Shown here: positions 24,544 through 33,549 of the stretch, piece after piece | Position numbering within the stretch: position 1 is the stretch's first letter | Layout: each line of letters begins with the position of its first letter | Assembly: GCF_900156425.1 (NCBI RefSeq) | Contig: NZ_FTNO01000008.1 | Span: 141,465-205,464 of the forward strand | Length of the DNA stretch: 64,000 bases | DNA from: Haladaptatus litoreus | GTDB lineage: Archaea; Halobacteriota; Halobacteria; Halobacteriales; Haladaptataceae | Direction of reading: 5' to 3' | Position numbers and translations under genes: made by a program | Notes under the pieces: model-generated | Told to the model about the DNA's origin: nothing | The model's input: the letters and a program-made list of their open reading frames with translations, nothing else | Databases searched by the model: none

Positions 24544-24950
24544 ACTTCGTTCTTTGCGCTCGTCCTGTATAATCTTACTGTGAGTATTCGAGTTACTAAT
24601 TGATTTCAGAATGCCAAATATAGAAATATATGTTTCTACCGGCTGCTTTCGTCGAACATGCTCTCTCCAGGAAGTTCGTCTTGCTGTGAAATCCGCAATT
24701 CAATATGGCGTGTATTGCGAATTCATGAGAGAGTTAGTGTGATTATCTGAGTGAATCGCATGATTGTTGGTAAATGAGCAATATGGCAGTTTAGGAATGA
24801 GTGCCTTTGATACGTCTCGACAATCATTCTCACTGTATGGGAGACAGTGCTGTCGGACAAGCGCGGTGGCTTCGACACGGACTGTCTTGTGAGCGACGCC
24901 AAAACAGTATGAACAACCCCGGAATGTCTGGGGTAAATGGTTGGGACCCA
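24514..24950. repeat. 15-bp direct repeat flanking a gene-free stretch
   Basis: AATGGTTGGGACCCA occurs exactly at 24514-24528 and 24936-24950. The first is inside the loop of the second hairpin and the second touches the TrmB-type start codon. The roughly 405 bp between are gene-free, AT-richer than the flanks, and show no recognisable transposase. Confidence 0.45.
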
Positions 24951-25789
24951 TGAACGAGCTATCTAATCAACAGCAATCGATCGAACTGCTCCAACAACTT
25001 GGATTGAAAGAATACGAAGCACGCTGCTTTGTGGCCTTAGCACGCCTCCCAAAGGGGACAGCAAAAGGGATTAGCGAAACCTCCGAAGTCCCCCGAACAC
25101 GCGTCTATGATGCGATTCGGGTGTTAGAGACAAAGGGACTCGTCGAGATCCAGCACTCGAATCCGCAGCAATTTCGCGCCGTGCCGATCGAGGAAGCCGC
25201 CGAGACACTGCGCCAAGAGTATGAATCGCGGACGGACACGCTTGTCGAGGCGCTTGCTGCGATCGAGCCTGCAGAATCGAACGGTGGTGATGAGGAAATT
25301 ACCCACGAAGTGTGGGCGCTCTCGGGACCGACCGCGATTACGAATCGGACCCAGCAACTCATCGATGCCGCTGGACAAGAAATCGTCTTCATCATTGGCC
25401 GAGACGAGGTTGTGACCGAGAAATTACTCGAACAACTCCAAGAAGCACTAAACACGGGACTCACTGTGCTGATTGGCACCCAAACTGAGGACATTCGTGA
25501 GCGGATTGCAGAGGCAGTGCCTAACGCGGAAGTGTTCGTCTCCGGGTTGGAATGGTTGAACAGTTCGCCACTGGAGGTCGACGACAACACGACAATCAGT
25601 CGGTTGGTGTTAATCGACAAGAACACGATTCTGGTGAGTTCAGTCCATGAGACGGACACTGGAGAGATCGAGACTGAAAAGGCTGTATTTGGACGGGGCT
25701 TCGATAATGGGATTGTGGTGATCGCCCGGCGACTGATGGCCACGGGATTACCGCGGAGGCAAGATCCTGACATGCCTGATGACGAATGA
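24950..25789 (+). CDS. TrmB-family transcriptional regulator
   Basis: A 279-residue protein. Residues about 8-75 form the TrmB winged helix (LLQQLGLKEYEARCFVALAR, SETSEVPRTRVYDAIRVLET, GLVEIQHSNPQQFRAVP). A short coiled coil (LRQEYESRTDTLVEALAAIE) leads to a C-terminal domain with phospholipase-D-like strands (EIVFIIGRDEVVTEKLLEQL) as in TrmB effector domains, which bind sugars in characterised members. ATG at 24950 follows the 15-bp repeat; a TTG three codons upstream is unlikely. No sugar-transport operon is adjacent. Confidence 0.85.
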   Translation: MNELSNQQQSIELLQQLGLKEYEARCFVALARLPKGTAKGISETSEVPRTRVYDAIRVLETKGLVEIQHSNPQQFRAVPIEEAAETLRQEYESRTDTLVEALAAIEPAESNGGDEEITHEVWALSGPTAITNRTQQLIDAAGQEIVFIIGRDEVVTEKLLEQLQEALNTGLTVLIGTQTEDIRERIAEAVPNAEVFVSGLEWLNSSPLEVDDNTTISRLVLIDKNTILVSSVHETDTGEIETEKAVFGRGFDNGIVVIARRLMATGLPRRQDPDMPDDE

Positions 25790-25885
25790 TGGGTAGTGCG
25801 TTATCGGGGCGCTGTTTTATCAGGCGCGAACTCTCCGCGTGATCGGTGGTTTTGAAAGCGTGTGATTTCGATTCGAGATCTGTTT

Positions 25886-26185
25886 TTAGACGGGAGCAAC
25901 GTGAATGGTCCCGGTGCTGTGGACTGTGACGGAATAGCCAGCGTACGTGAACGAGATTGACGTGGTCGTATCGATGTTTGTTCTCGTTCGTGCAAGAATC
26001 GCGTCAAAGGCATCAGGGTCGATGGAATCGTAAAGCGGACTGAGTTCCCGGTGGTCACAGTTCGCTGCCTGGGCAGTTGTTTCGACGACAGCGGTGCTTG
26101 GTTCTGTCGACGACCAGTCGTACTGAAGTTGAATCCCTTTGGGTGGGTCGCCGTCATCAGAGTTCGGCGAATCCTCATTACTCAT
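25886..26185 (-). CDS. HalOD1 output-domain protein
   Basis: A 99-residue protein. After an acidic N-terminus come AVVETTAQAANCDHRELSPL, YDSIDPDAFDAILAR and ISFTYAGYSVTVHSTGTIHV, matching the other two HalOD1 proteins in the window. It is the most diverged of the three. The 19-bp palindrome at 26309 lies 124 bp upstream of its start. Confidence 0.7.
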   Translation of the reverse strand: MSNEDSPNSDDGDPPKGIQLQYDWSSTEPSTAVVETTAQAANCDHRELSPLYDSIDPDAFDAILARTRTNIDTTTSISFTYAGYSVTVHSTGTIHVAPV

Positions 26186-26308
26186 GAATTGCCTGTACTA
26201 CGAAGGCAGTTGGCAAAAATGTTGTGTGAGTAATTGAGATACAACGCGATAGAGCAGTTGAGGCAGCAAAATTTAGTCATTCAGTGTCTAACATCGGCCG
26301 TACTCTAT

Positions 26309-26327
26309 GTTAGAATAGTATACTAAC
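26309..26327. promoter_or_regulatory. Palindromic 19-mer, copy b
   Basis: GTTAGAATAGTATACTAAC, one mismatch pair from a perfect palindrome. From here to about 26447 the sequence is recognisably similar to 45758-45896, the 3' flank of another SprT gene. Confidence 0.45.
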
Positions 26328-26447
26328 TCCAGCAGTATCACTGAAGCCAGGGCACCGATGAGAATTCAAGCACAAAGCAGCAGTCCGCGAAAATCTTCCT
26401 CACATCTACTCCTTATCGCGAGAATTACGTAAACGAGAGTCAATCGG

Positions 26448-26560
26448 TTACCGTTGGTCTTCTCGACACGGAGTGAATCGTCGCACTCGCTACAGCTGTA
26501 CTGCTCCGGGTTGCGGACGGATTTTGAGCATCAATACCGGGCACTCCAACTCTGCTAGAC
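26448..26560 (-). pseudogene. SprT-like gene, 3' relic
   Basis: Reverse-strand sequence decodes to the end of the SprT-like proteins (SKSVRNPEQYSCSEC-like followed by SLRVE). The conserved 3' flank (ATCTACTCCTTATCGCGAGA) directly follows it, as at 36680 and 45860. The metalloprotease part is absent. It is the westernmost trace of the SWIM-SprT repeat family in the window. Confidence 0.55.
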
Positions 26561-26773
26561 ACCACGTGTCTGCTGCGATCTCCTCTTCTCCTAAGAGCGG
26601 TCGACGACTACTGGCTACGTTATGACTGCCAACCGAATGATTCTAAACAAATTGACGACGGATTGCTTGTACGGAGGCCCACCAGTCATCAAGCCACACT
26701 GGTGGAGACCGTGAGAGACTTCCAGCGGTATCAAATTCCCGCTGCATGGCCCACCACCCACTCCCTGAGATAG
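26555..26773 (+). pseudogene. Unidentified coding-like fragment
   Basis: A plus-strand frame without a good start reads LRAVDDYWLRYDCQPNDSKQ, then IDDGLLVRRPTSHQATLVET and a DFQRYQIPAAW end before TAG at 26771. Composition is haloarchaeal, but no family is recognised. It begins exactly where the SprT relic ends. It contains the inverted repeat CCACCAG/CTGGTGG (26679 and 26699). Confidence 0.2.
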
Positions 26774-26837
26774 TACTATCGCTTGTGTGTCTGCAGGCTT
26801 CTTGTGATTGCTCGTCCGTTAGTGGTTCGAGTCCTCG

Positions 26838-26861
26838 GTCTCCTTCGCTGGTGAAGGAGAC
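26838..26861 (+). promoter_or_regulatory. Hairpin upstream of the Lrp-type gene
   Basis: GTCTCCTTC-GCTGGT-GAAGGAGAC is a perfect 9-bp inverted repeat with a 6-base loop, ending 46 bp before the ATG at 26908. It could be an operator or leader hairpin. Confidence 0.4.
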
Positions 26862-26907
26862 TGGGTGGGATGGGAATTCTCTTCTCGTTCGCGCTGGAAG
26901 TGCTCCT

Positions 26908-27390
26908 ATGGCTCACAAGGAACTCGTCCTCGACGAAGTGGACCGAGGCATATTGTACGCGCTGCAGCAAGACGCGCGCAACGTCACGATTCAGGAGATC
27001 GCCGCCGAGGTGGACGTCTCCGGGAGTACAGTCCGCAACCGGATCGAGGCCATGGAGTCCATGGGCGTGATCGAGGGGTACGCGCCAAAAATCAATTATG
27101 AACGGGCGGGCTTTTCGTTGAATATCATGTTTATTTGTTCGGCCGATCCCGACGATCGCGAAGCCGTCGCTCAAGACGTGCTGGAGGTTCCCGGTATCAT
27201 CGACGTGGACGAGATGCTCACCAGCGAACGCAATCTCCACGTCAAGGCCGTCGCAACGAACACCCTCGATCTCGCGGACATCACTGCGCAATTGAACGAG
27301 TACGGACTCATCATCCACAGCTCAGAGATCATCTCGAACAACTACACCCAACCTTGGAGTCCCTTTGAATACGGTACCGACGAAGAGTAA
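26908..27390 (+). CDS. Lrp/AsnC-family regulator
   Basis: A 160-residue Lrp/AsnC protein: HTH with EVDRGILYALQQDARNVTIQ and SGSTVRNRIEAMESMGVIEG, followed by the RAM-type domain (LNIMFICSADPDDREAVAQD, VDEMLTSERNLHVKAVA). It is a paralogue of the protein at 23501-23992. The ATG at 26908 gives the normal family N-terminus; the frame is open 54 codons upstream without domain similarity. A DUF7344-type gene follows on the same strand, echoing the arrangement at 23.5-24.5 kb. Confidence 0.85.
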   Translation: MAHKELVLDEVDRGILYALQQDARNVTIQEIAAEVDVSGSTVRNRIEAMESMGVIEGYAPKINYERAGFSLNIMFICSADPDDREAVAQDVLEVPGIIDVDEMLTSERNLHVKAVATNTLDLADITAQLNEYGLIIHSSEIISNNYTQPWSPFEYGTDEE

Positions 27391-27544
27391 TCCAAGAGCG
27401 GTCGAACTGAACGGGAGACCGAACTGCGATATCACGGTGTCTACCCCCGTATGGGAACGGATATCGCAGCTAATTGGGTGCGATATCCGCAGAACCGCAA
27501 GCATTTTGGGCACCGCTCCCATTGTGTGATGAAGTGAGAGACAG

Positions 27545-27865
27545 ATGACCGAGGCAGAATCCAGCCATGAGAGGGATGTGGACGACGTGATCAATGATTC
27601 GTTCGATGCTCTGGCAAATCCCGCTCGGCGGCGGCTCCTCGTCGAACTCCGTGAGCACGATTCCCGCTCCGAGTGGATGGCAGTGGAACAGGATCGCCGC
27701 CAGCCAGCGATGCATCATAAACACCTGCCGCGACTGGAAGATAAGGGGTTTATTCACTGGAACAAGGACGCTTACGAAGTGAAGACTGGACCACAGTTTG
27801 GGAATATTCGCCCGGTCCTCAAATTCCTTGACGAGCATTCAGACCGTTCGGATGACTCGCAGTAG
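27545..27865 (+). CDS. DUF7344-type winged-helix protein
   Basis: A 106-residue winged-helix protein: SFDALANPARRRLLVEL helix 1, AMHHKHLPRLEDKGFIHW with the HxxHLPRL signature, and a VKTGPQFGNIRPVLKFL tail. It lies 155 bp after the Lrp-type gene in the same direction, possibly with its own promoter. The 416-bp gap that follows (27866-28281) shows no gene; an AT-rich TTATAT near 28254 may be the promoter of the next gene. Confidence 0.75.
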   Translation: MTEAESSHERDVDDVINDSFDALANPARRRLLVELREHDSRSEWMAVEQDRRQPAMHHKHLPRLEDKGFIHWNKDAYEVKTGPQFGNIRPVLKFLDEHSDRSDDSQ

Positions 27866-28281
27866 TTCGACGAGTGAGGAAATTCGCACCAAGAACTGCG
27901 CACGAATCAGGATGGGAATCCCATTGGTAGGCCACTGCCGCTTATACTGCCCACAGGAAGTAAAGCGCCGAAATCGGGCGGATTTGAGAAATCGACATCA
28001 CTGCCGTCACACGTTCTATTTCGGATATGGAAACAATCACGCATCTTGAAACAGAACGAACTCCTAGAAATCAGACTGCTTTTTGCATAACTGGTTAGAA
28101 CAACAGAACACGATTGCCTCTTCCATTACCGTCTCACAGATTCAATCGACTGTATGGACTCCATCGACCCCTCAGAAATAGTAGAAGAGTCCCTAGTCGG
28201 TGTCTTCGCTTTTAAGGCGTGAAATCGGTTAAACGAGCCATTGAGAACAAAGCTTATATCATTTGAAATCTAATTGAAATT

Positions 28282-28842
28282 ATGACATATCCAAATAGTT
28301 CTCGCCGTGCAGTTCTCACTGGAGTAGCAGCACTCGGAGTCTCTTCACTAAGCGGCTGTGCGAATCTTTCACTCGGTGCAACTGAAGAACCGACGTTCAG
28401 CCACGGTTCGCAGGTGTCTCTCGATCAGCAGCCACTCACCAATACGTCTTCCTCGGCTGATGCGGTGTCACTCCAGGCAGCGGTGTTCACAGCAAAACAG
28501 GATGTAAAACAACGAATCGAGTGGAGTGCGCTTCCAGAACCAACACAGCATTTGCTCCGGACAACTGATTACTCGACGCATTTCATTGCGACGCTTATCG
28601 CAGATACGCAGCTGGTTTCGCCAACCACGAACACTAGTTGGTGCCCCACCTCAAGCGTTGACGGCGATCGATTCGTCTTTCAGCTGCCGGTCAAACAGTG
28701 GCCGACACAAAAGGCGCTAAAAAGTCCGTCGCTGGTTGGAAAGTTCGAACAGTGGAAAATTGGGGAGAGTACTGCCCCATCTCGAGCGGTTGTTGAAATC
28801 GAGTTTCTGGCGCCAGACGAAGAAAAAGCGTGTGGCGAATAA
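28282..28842 (+). CDS. Tat lipoprotein of unknown function
   Basis: A 186-residue protein with a Tat signal (SSRRAVLTGVAALGVSSLSG) and lipobox cysteine at about residue 26. The mature part has mixed strands and a single WCPTSS region, with no recognised domain. It is presumably anchored on the outer face of the membrane. A TATA-like element about 26 bp before the ATG suggests a leaderless transcript. Confidence 0.65.
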   Translation: MTYPNSSRRAVLTGVAALGVSSLSGCANLSLGATEEPTFSHGSQVSLDQQPLTNTSSSADAVSLQAAVFTAKQDVKQRIEWSALPEPTQHLLRTTDYSTHFIATLIADTQLVSPTTNTSWCPTSSVDGDRFVFQLPVKQWPTQKALKSPSLVGKFEQWKIGESTAPSRAVVEIEFLAPDEEKACGE

Positions 28843-28900
28843 CAGTGTCTCAAATACTACGGCCCTCCACAGTCGGTAGTGAACCTAGTGACTGCTCGTT

Positions 28901-29014
28901 CTAGCGCATCCGCGTTGCAAGCTGCTCAGCGTCACTTTCGTCGTCTCGTGTCTCGTCCAACACGATCGCAAGCTCACGCTGGAGCGCATCGAACAGAGTC
29001 GTCTCACGGAGCAT
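28901..29014 (-). CDS. Acidic small protein (37 aa)
   Basis: A short ATG-to-TAG frame with acidic haloarchaeal composition (LFDALQRELAIVLDETRDDE). No family is recognised and it may be a gene fragment. The palindromic 19-mer copy c lies 67 bp upstream of its start and could hold its promoter. Confidence 0.35.
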   Translation of the reverse strand: MLRETTLFDALQRELAIVLDETRDDESDAEQLATRMR

Positions 29015-29080
29015 ATGCAGTCACTTCGCTCAATCGTACCGTAACTAATCGCCAGCCAGACCGAAAGTGAATACGCCGAA

Positions 29081-29099
29081 GTTAGTATAATATACCAAC
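29081..29099. promoter_or_regulatory. Palindromic 19-mer, copy c
   Basis: GTTAGTATAATATACCAAC, one mismatch from the perfect palindrome. It lies between the small protein start at 29014 and the stop of the membrane protein gene at 29112. Confidence 0.45.
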
Positions 29100-29111
29100 T
29101 CAACGTTGTTG

Positions 29112-29579
29112 CTAGTTCTGAACGGTGGCACGTTCTGATTCCTGAACCCAGCCAAATTCCCTACGGATGCGTGCCCATCCCCGCTTCCAGACGAGCCAGT
29201 AGCCAGGAATCACACCGACCACGAACAAAACAAGATAGTACTGGAACTCGACCGCTGGCGGATAAACTCGGGTAGCAATTACACCGGTGAACCGGAGACC
29301 GAACCAAAGTTGTTCGGTCACAAGTTGGCCGATGACGAAGGTACCAATCACCCGCTCTGCGACTCCGGCAGGTTCGATTCGCCCTCCAATCTCACTTCGG
29401 TAGAGCAGATAGCCGATAATAAGAGGTTGAATGAATGTACATCCGAGAGCCCAGAGGAGATTCGCATCACTTCCGCGCTCGGTGGCGTCGAGATAGATCC
29501 AGTACCCGATGAGCACCGAAAAGATGATGTGAGACAGGTAAAAGGGTGAACTGAAAATATTCGTGAGTACCTGATTCAT
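29112..29579 (-). CDS. Four-helix membrane protein
   Basis: A 155-residue protein with four hydrophobic helices (LSHIIFSVLIGYWIYLDA, LWALGCTFIQPLIIGYLLY, VIGTFVIGQLVTEQLWFGL, YYLVLFVVGVIPGYWLVW) and a basic, then acidic cytoplasmic tail. The pattern of polar residues after helix 1 (LDATERGSDA) is seen in haloarchaeal proteins of unknown function. It stands alone; the gap 29580-29842 upstream contains no visible gene. Confidence 0.6.
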   Translation of the reverse strand: MNQVLTNIFSSPFYLSHIIFSVLIGYWIYLDATERGSDANLLWALGCTFIQPLIIGYLLYRSEIGGRIEPAGVAERVIGTFVIGQLVTEQLWFGLRFTGVIATRVYPPAVEFQYYLVLFVVGVIPGYWLVWKRGWARIRREFGWVQESERATVQN

Positions 29580-29842
29580 ACTGATATGCGAATTCCAATC
29601 GACAAATCATTTCTGTTCACCCTACCAAACAAAGAGTACAACCCGCCGAAATCACAGATAATTACTGAAACAAGCGCTGGTTTTCGATGTGTATAGCCTC
29701 CTTGTTCAGTACACCATTCCTGTCACACTCTGAAGGATGTAATAGAGCCACGGAGGTTGGGACAGATACTGTTAATTATTATATGTTTGTCACTACTTGC
29801 CGCACGCTAGAAATATTCTTATACTGATTGCGTGGGTTTCTA

Positions 29843-30925
29843 TTATGAGGTCTGATCTCGTCGAAAACGCACGAATTGGCCAATATCGAGGAAATACATC
29901 GAATACATCCCACCAAGTACAAGGATGCCCCAATAACTCAGCAGTCGGTACAAGAGAACAACTCCTCCAGCGGTTCCGACATCCACGCCAGTTAGCGCGA
30001 CAATCATCCCACCCAAGACGACCTCAACACCACCAAGGCCACCCGGAAGGGGAATGACTCGTGCAACTCCACTTGCTGGAATCAAGAAGAGCGGAAGTAG
30101 TATCGATACATGTTGGTCGAGTGCGAGAAAGCTCGCATAGAGTGGGAGACAGAAACAGATCCACCCGACGACCGACCATCCGAATGCGATTCCAATCTGT
30201 TGACGATTCTCGAAAACGAGACTCACCTCGGTCGAATACGCCCGCACTCGTAAGCGAAGAACATCACGAATCAATCGAGTGCGGGCCTGTATTGGACGGA
30301 GTCGAAGCTGAAGACGCTGTGATCGATTCCCACTTATTGCACGTACCAGTGATAGCAAGCGGCCAGCCATCACCGCTACTGGGCGTAACACCAGTTGCTT
30401 GTATCGATAGAGCGTGTCCGTTGCCAGCAGACACCCACCCGTGAGGAGGACCGCAATTTGGAGGGAGAGCATAGGAATGAATAGAGTGATAAATTGATCG
30501 CTGAGAGCAAGGAAAATCAAGCCGAAAAGACCGAGACTGAGCGATGCAGTGAGATTCAGTACCTCTACCACGAGTGCCACTCCGAGCGTTCGGTCACGAT
30601 CTATGCTCATTTCGGATGAGACGATGTAGGCGAGCAGAAACGGGCTACTTGCTCGGCCGATCGGGACAATTTGTTTGGCAAAGAAACTTGCGAGATACGC
30701 ACCCCGAAATCGCCATCCTTCTACGGGGGTTTCTGGACAATCGAGGAGACAGCGAACCGCTTCACTCCAACAGAAAAGCGCAATTAAGACGACGATGAAC
30801 CCGAGAACGATGAACACTGGGTTGGCGCTCGCGAGTTCTGCGTGAATCTGACTCCCACCAGCAAAATATCCGAGAAGACAGAGACCAAAGACAACCAATA
30901 GAAATCGAAGTGTTCTTAGATTCAT
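29843..30925 (-). CDS. LPG-synthase-type transmembrane protein (UPF0104)
   Basis: A 360-residue integral membrane protein of the lysylphosphatidylglycerol synthase transmembrane-region family. At least eight helices are visible. The family hallmark PLPGGLGGVEVVLGGM lies near residue 310, after an IPASGVARVI helix. In MprF this region flips lipids; stand-alone archaeal versions may transport lipid-linked molecules. The catalytic aminoacyl-transfer domain is absent. The full-length MprF at 57843 carries the same transmembrane type plus the catalytic domain. Confidence 0.8.
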   Translation of the reverse strand: MNLRTLRFLLVVFGLCLLGYFAGGSQIHAELASANPVFIVLGFIVVLIALFCWSEAVRCLLDCPETPVEGWRFRGAYLASFFAKQIVPIGRASSPFLLAYIVSSEMSIDRDRTLGVALVVEVLNLTASLSLGLFGLIFLALSDQFITLFIPMLSLQIAVLLTGGCLLATDTLYRYKQLVLRPVAVMAGRLLSLVRAISGNRSQRLQLRLRPIQARTRLIRDVLRLRVRAYSTEVSLVFENRQQIGIAFGWSVVGWICFCLPLYASFLALDQHVSILLPLFLIPASGVARVIPLPGGLGGVEVVLGGMIVALTGVDVGTAGGVVLLYRLLSYWGILVLGGMYSMYFLDIGQFVRFRRDQTS

Positions 30926-30995
30926 TTCAACTTCAAGTGTTTCCTGTTAATATTCTTTTGTTGAACCTATATAAAAATGTAGGCCACTCTAAATT

Positions 30996-31250
30996 ATGAA
31001 CGTGTCACCATCCAATGATGACATAGCGAATGAGACAGTAAAGTATTCGGTCGCCGATGACCAAGCCCTCCTTCGGTTTCTTGTGATACTCACGATCATT
31101 CTCGGCGTGCAAGCATTCCTGGAATTATTCCCTGTGTTGGTTCGGGTTGCTGGCGTGACGTACTTCAGTCTCATTTTCCTTGGTCGGTTGCCACTTTACG
31201 TATCACTGCTTTCGAAAATGTGGACGGGAAGTCCTCGAACAAATCGTTGA
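30996..31250 (+). CDS. Small membrane protein
   Basis: An 84-residue protein with two hydrophobic helices (LLRFLVILTIILGVQAFLEL and VTYFSLIFLGRLPLYVSLL). A TATA box (CTATATAAAA, 30967-30976) lies 20 bp before the ATG, so the transcript is almost leaderless. No family is recognised. It is divergent from the UPF0104 gene. Confidence 0.55.
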   Translation: MNVSPSNDDIANETVKYSVADDQALLRFLVILTIILGVQAFLELFPVLVRVAGVTYFSLIFLGRLPLYVSLLSKMWTGSPRTNR

Positions 31251-31273
31251 GACCGTCTTTTGACCCACCAACA

Positions 31274-31558
31274 ATGTTCTTCCCAAGAACGAAGATGATA
31301 GAGGTTATCGAATGCTGTATGAGATCAAATAGTTCAACCTCGCGTGAAAACACGAGCAGGCCGGCGATAGTTAACCCTCAACTATTCGCGTTCGTTGCTT
31401 TCCTGGCACTACTGATGGTAGCAGTTGACCTTGCAGGGTTTGACCTTCTCGGTATAGAAACATTGTCAGATGCTGTTATCCAGTTCATAGGAATTGTAGT
31501 GAGTGGGTATTTGGGACTCACCTTGGCAGATGTCTTGTGGGCGCGTCTTCTCGCATAA
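31274..31558 (+). CDS. Small membrane protein
   Basis: A 94-residue frame with two hydrophobic helices (LFAFVAFLALLMVAVDLAGF and AVIQFIGIVVSGYLGLTLAD). It starts 23 bp after the previous small membrane gene and may be its operon partner. ATG codons at 31274 and 31295 are both possible. The role is unknown. Confidence 0.5.
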   Translation: MFFPRTKMIEVIECCMRSNSSTSRENTSRPAIVNPQLFAFVAFLALLMVAVDLAGFDLLGIETLSDAVIQFIGIVVSGYLGLTLADVLWARLLA

Positions 31559-31751
31559 GCATTTACTTCCGTCTATTATTTTAGAATAATGTTCGCGTCA
31601 GGGTACATATGCTCCTGGTCACTGGTATCGAGTAAACCGACTCGAGGCACCCCTTTCACTGCCGTATTCTGTCTCGAGCATTCAGAACAGGTGATTTCAC
31701 GATCCAAAGATATCGATTTAATTATTACTCATCTCAAGAGTATCCAGTGAT

Positions 31752-32747
31752 ATGGTGATCTCGTTAAGAGTCCGAGCATGGAGTATTACACTCGGACTCT
31801 TAACCGTCACGCTTCTTGCGATTGCGACCGTTGTTCAAACAGGCGCCCCACTTCCTGTCGTCAGTGTTGCTCTCTCCGCGTTTGGCGGCATCGCCTATGC
31901 ATCCTATCGATCGGGCGGTCGCTATGCGTTCGATCATGGGCATGCCAGACCATTCGAGCCCGGAGAATTACCAGAGGTTCACCAAACAGTCCTTGAGGTA
32001 TGTGAATCCGCTACTCGTCCCATTCCCACAGTTGTCCTGATGGAGATGGATGCGCCGGGCGCCGTCGTCGGCTACGATGACGGCGCACCGATCGTAGCAC
32101 TCGACCCGCTTCTTCCACAAGTTGTTGGTCGGGAGGGAGTAGGTGCGCTCTTTGCGCACGAACTTGGCCACCTGGGGACGGATCTTCATACGGACGCACT
32201 TCGTGCATATCTTCCACAGATACTCGGATTCTGTGTGTTCTGGCACCTCTTTCTCGGTGGTCGCGGGCCTGCAGTCGCCGGTATCGGATCACTCTTGTTT
32301 GGCGCGTTTGCGTTTGCTGAAGATAGACGGATTCGCGTTGTTCGATATATACTCGGTCTCGGTATTGAACCACTTGCACTCGCGGTGAGTCGATACGCAA
32401 ATCGATTGGAGGAATACCAGGCGGATGCGTACGCTGCTTGTGTTGTTGACCCTGAGACGCTTGCTGAGGCACTGTACCGAGTTGCTGCGGTTGCGACTGG
32501 TGAGAATATCGAGGATATTGCAGGGCCGATTCCATGGAATGAAGACCGATCGCTCCGCTTTGCGCTGTTTGCCACTCACCCATCGATCGAAAACCGTGTT
32601 GCACGATTGGGCTGTGAGATTCCCCTATGGGCCAGACCATACCACCCCAGCACAAATAAAAAACAACAATTAAAATATGTTTCTGACACGCAAAGCGTTG
32701 GAGACGGTATCGCAGATAAAAAACCAGAATTGGAGTCCTCACGATAG
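31752..32747 (+). CDS. M48-family (HtpX-like) membrane metalloprotease
   Basis: A 331-residue zinc metalloprotease. Two N-terminal helices (ITLGLLTVTLLAIATVV, VVSVALSAFGGIAYAS) precede the cytoplasmic catalytic domain with HELGH (residues 136-140) and the third ligand in EEYQADAYAA near residue 220. Two more helices lie between them (ILGFCVFWHLFLGG, VAGIGSLLFGAFAFA). The family degrades damaged membrane proteins. All catalytic residues are present; the last 30 residues after THPSIENRVARL are charged. It lies within a run of small membrane protein genes. Confidence 0.85.
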   Translation: MVISLRVRAWSITLGLLTVTLLAIATVVQTGAPLPVVSVALSAFGGIAYASYRSGGRYAFDHGHARPFEPGELPEVHQTVLEVCESATRPIPTVVLMEMDAPGAVVGYDDGAPIVALDPLLPQVVGREGVGALFAHELGHLGTDLHTDALRAYLPQILGFCVFWHLFLGGRGPAVAGIGSLLFGAFAFAEDRRIRVVRYILGLGIEPLALAVSRYANRLEEYQADAYAACVVDPETLAEALYRVAAVATGENIEDIAGPIPWNEDRSLRFALFATHPSIENRVARLGCEIPLWARPYHPSTNKKQQLKYVSDTQSVGDGIADKKPELESSR

Positions 32748-32835
32748 GATTTTCGTATCCAGTACACCATCCAAATGATAATTCCGACCTTCACTGAGCA
32801 GAAATGGTATAGAAATGCTCTACTAGTGGTAGTCA

Positions 32836-33069
32836 ATGATTGAGATTACTGGGCTTTTATTGGGTGGTGCGTTAATTGGTCTTGGGCTATTCGGGATGCG
32901 GTATGCATATCAGTTGACAAGGTTTGGCGAACAAATCGATGCAATTGGTAGCAAACAACGATTCTCAGACGTCGAACCCGCAGAGTGGAATGTTTCGCTC
33001 TCAAGAGCACTCAGCTTAATCGTTGTTCTTACTGGGATCGTTATTATTATTCTTGCACTCATTGATTGA
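32836..33069 (+). CDS. Two-helix membrane protein
   Basis: A 77-residue protein: helix ITGLLLGGALIGLGLFGMRY, an amphipathic middle (RFGEQIDAIGSKQRFSDVEP) and helix LSLIVVLTGIVIIILALID. Haloarchaeal proteins with this layout are common but uncharacterised. It follows the M48 gene by 88 bp in the same direction. Confidence 0.6.
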   Translation: MIEITGLLLGGALIGLGLFGMRYAYQLTRFGEQIDAIGSKQRFSDVEPAEWNVSLSRALSLIVVLTGIVIIILALID

Positions 33070-33294
33070 CTACCATCATTTATCCAGTATTTTATACGGT
33101 GACTCGCCAGATACCCCGGGAGAATCCATTTCTGCTTATGAGGGTAGGGAACAGAAAATCAGCTGCATACTGATCGGAGAGTGTGACTGCTTACTCATAG
33201 GTAGAAAGTTTCTGGTCATCGAGAACGCGACATAACGGATAGTTTGAACCAGGTAGTCGATATTTTATTGTTGCTGGCCACTTGTTAACGAAGT

Positions 33295-33549
33295 ATGACG
33301 CCCTCCGATGGTCTCAGCGAAGAAAAGATTCGTGCCATCGTACGCGATGAGCTTATCGGTACAAGCCGCACCCTGATAGGAACCATCCTCTGGACAATTC
33401 TGTCTATATTCGCTGTGCTCGTCGGTCTTCAACTGTTCCAACTTGCACTTTACACCTCCTCAATCCTCGCTATGGCGGGATGCCTTCTCGCGGGGACACT
33501 TGTTACCGGCGCAAGTCTCTATCTTCTCTATCTCCTCCACTGGGCGTAG
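33295..33549 (+). CDS. Two-helix membrane protein
   Basis: An 84-residue protein. The N-terminus (SEEKIRAIVRDELI) is a charged amphipathic helix, then TILWTILSIFAVLVGLQLF and ILAMAGCLLAGTLVTGASLY. It resembles in layout the small protein at 54175-54453, which also ends in a Leu/Tyr-rich helix and Trp. The function is unknown. Confidence 0.55.
   Translation: MTPSDGLSEEKIRAIVRDELIGTSRTLIGTILWTILSIFAVLVGLQLFQLALYTSSILAMAGCLLAGTLVTGASLYLLYLLHWA

Noticed and set aside
26555..26773. Transposase fragment
   Set aside because: No DDE or HUH motif and no recognisable insertion-sequence ends; kept only as an unidentified fragment.
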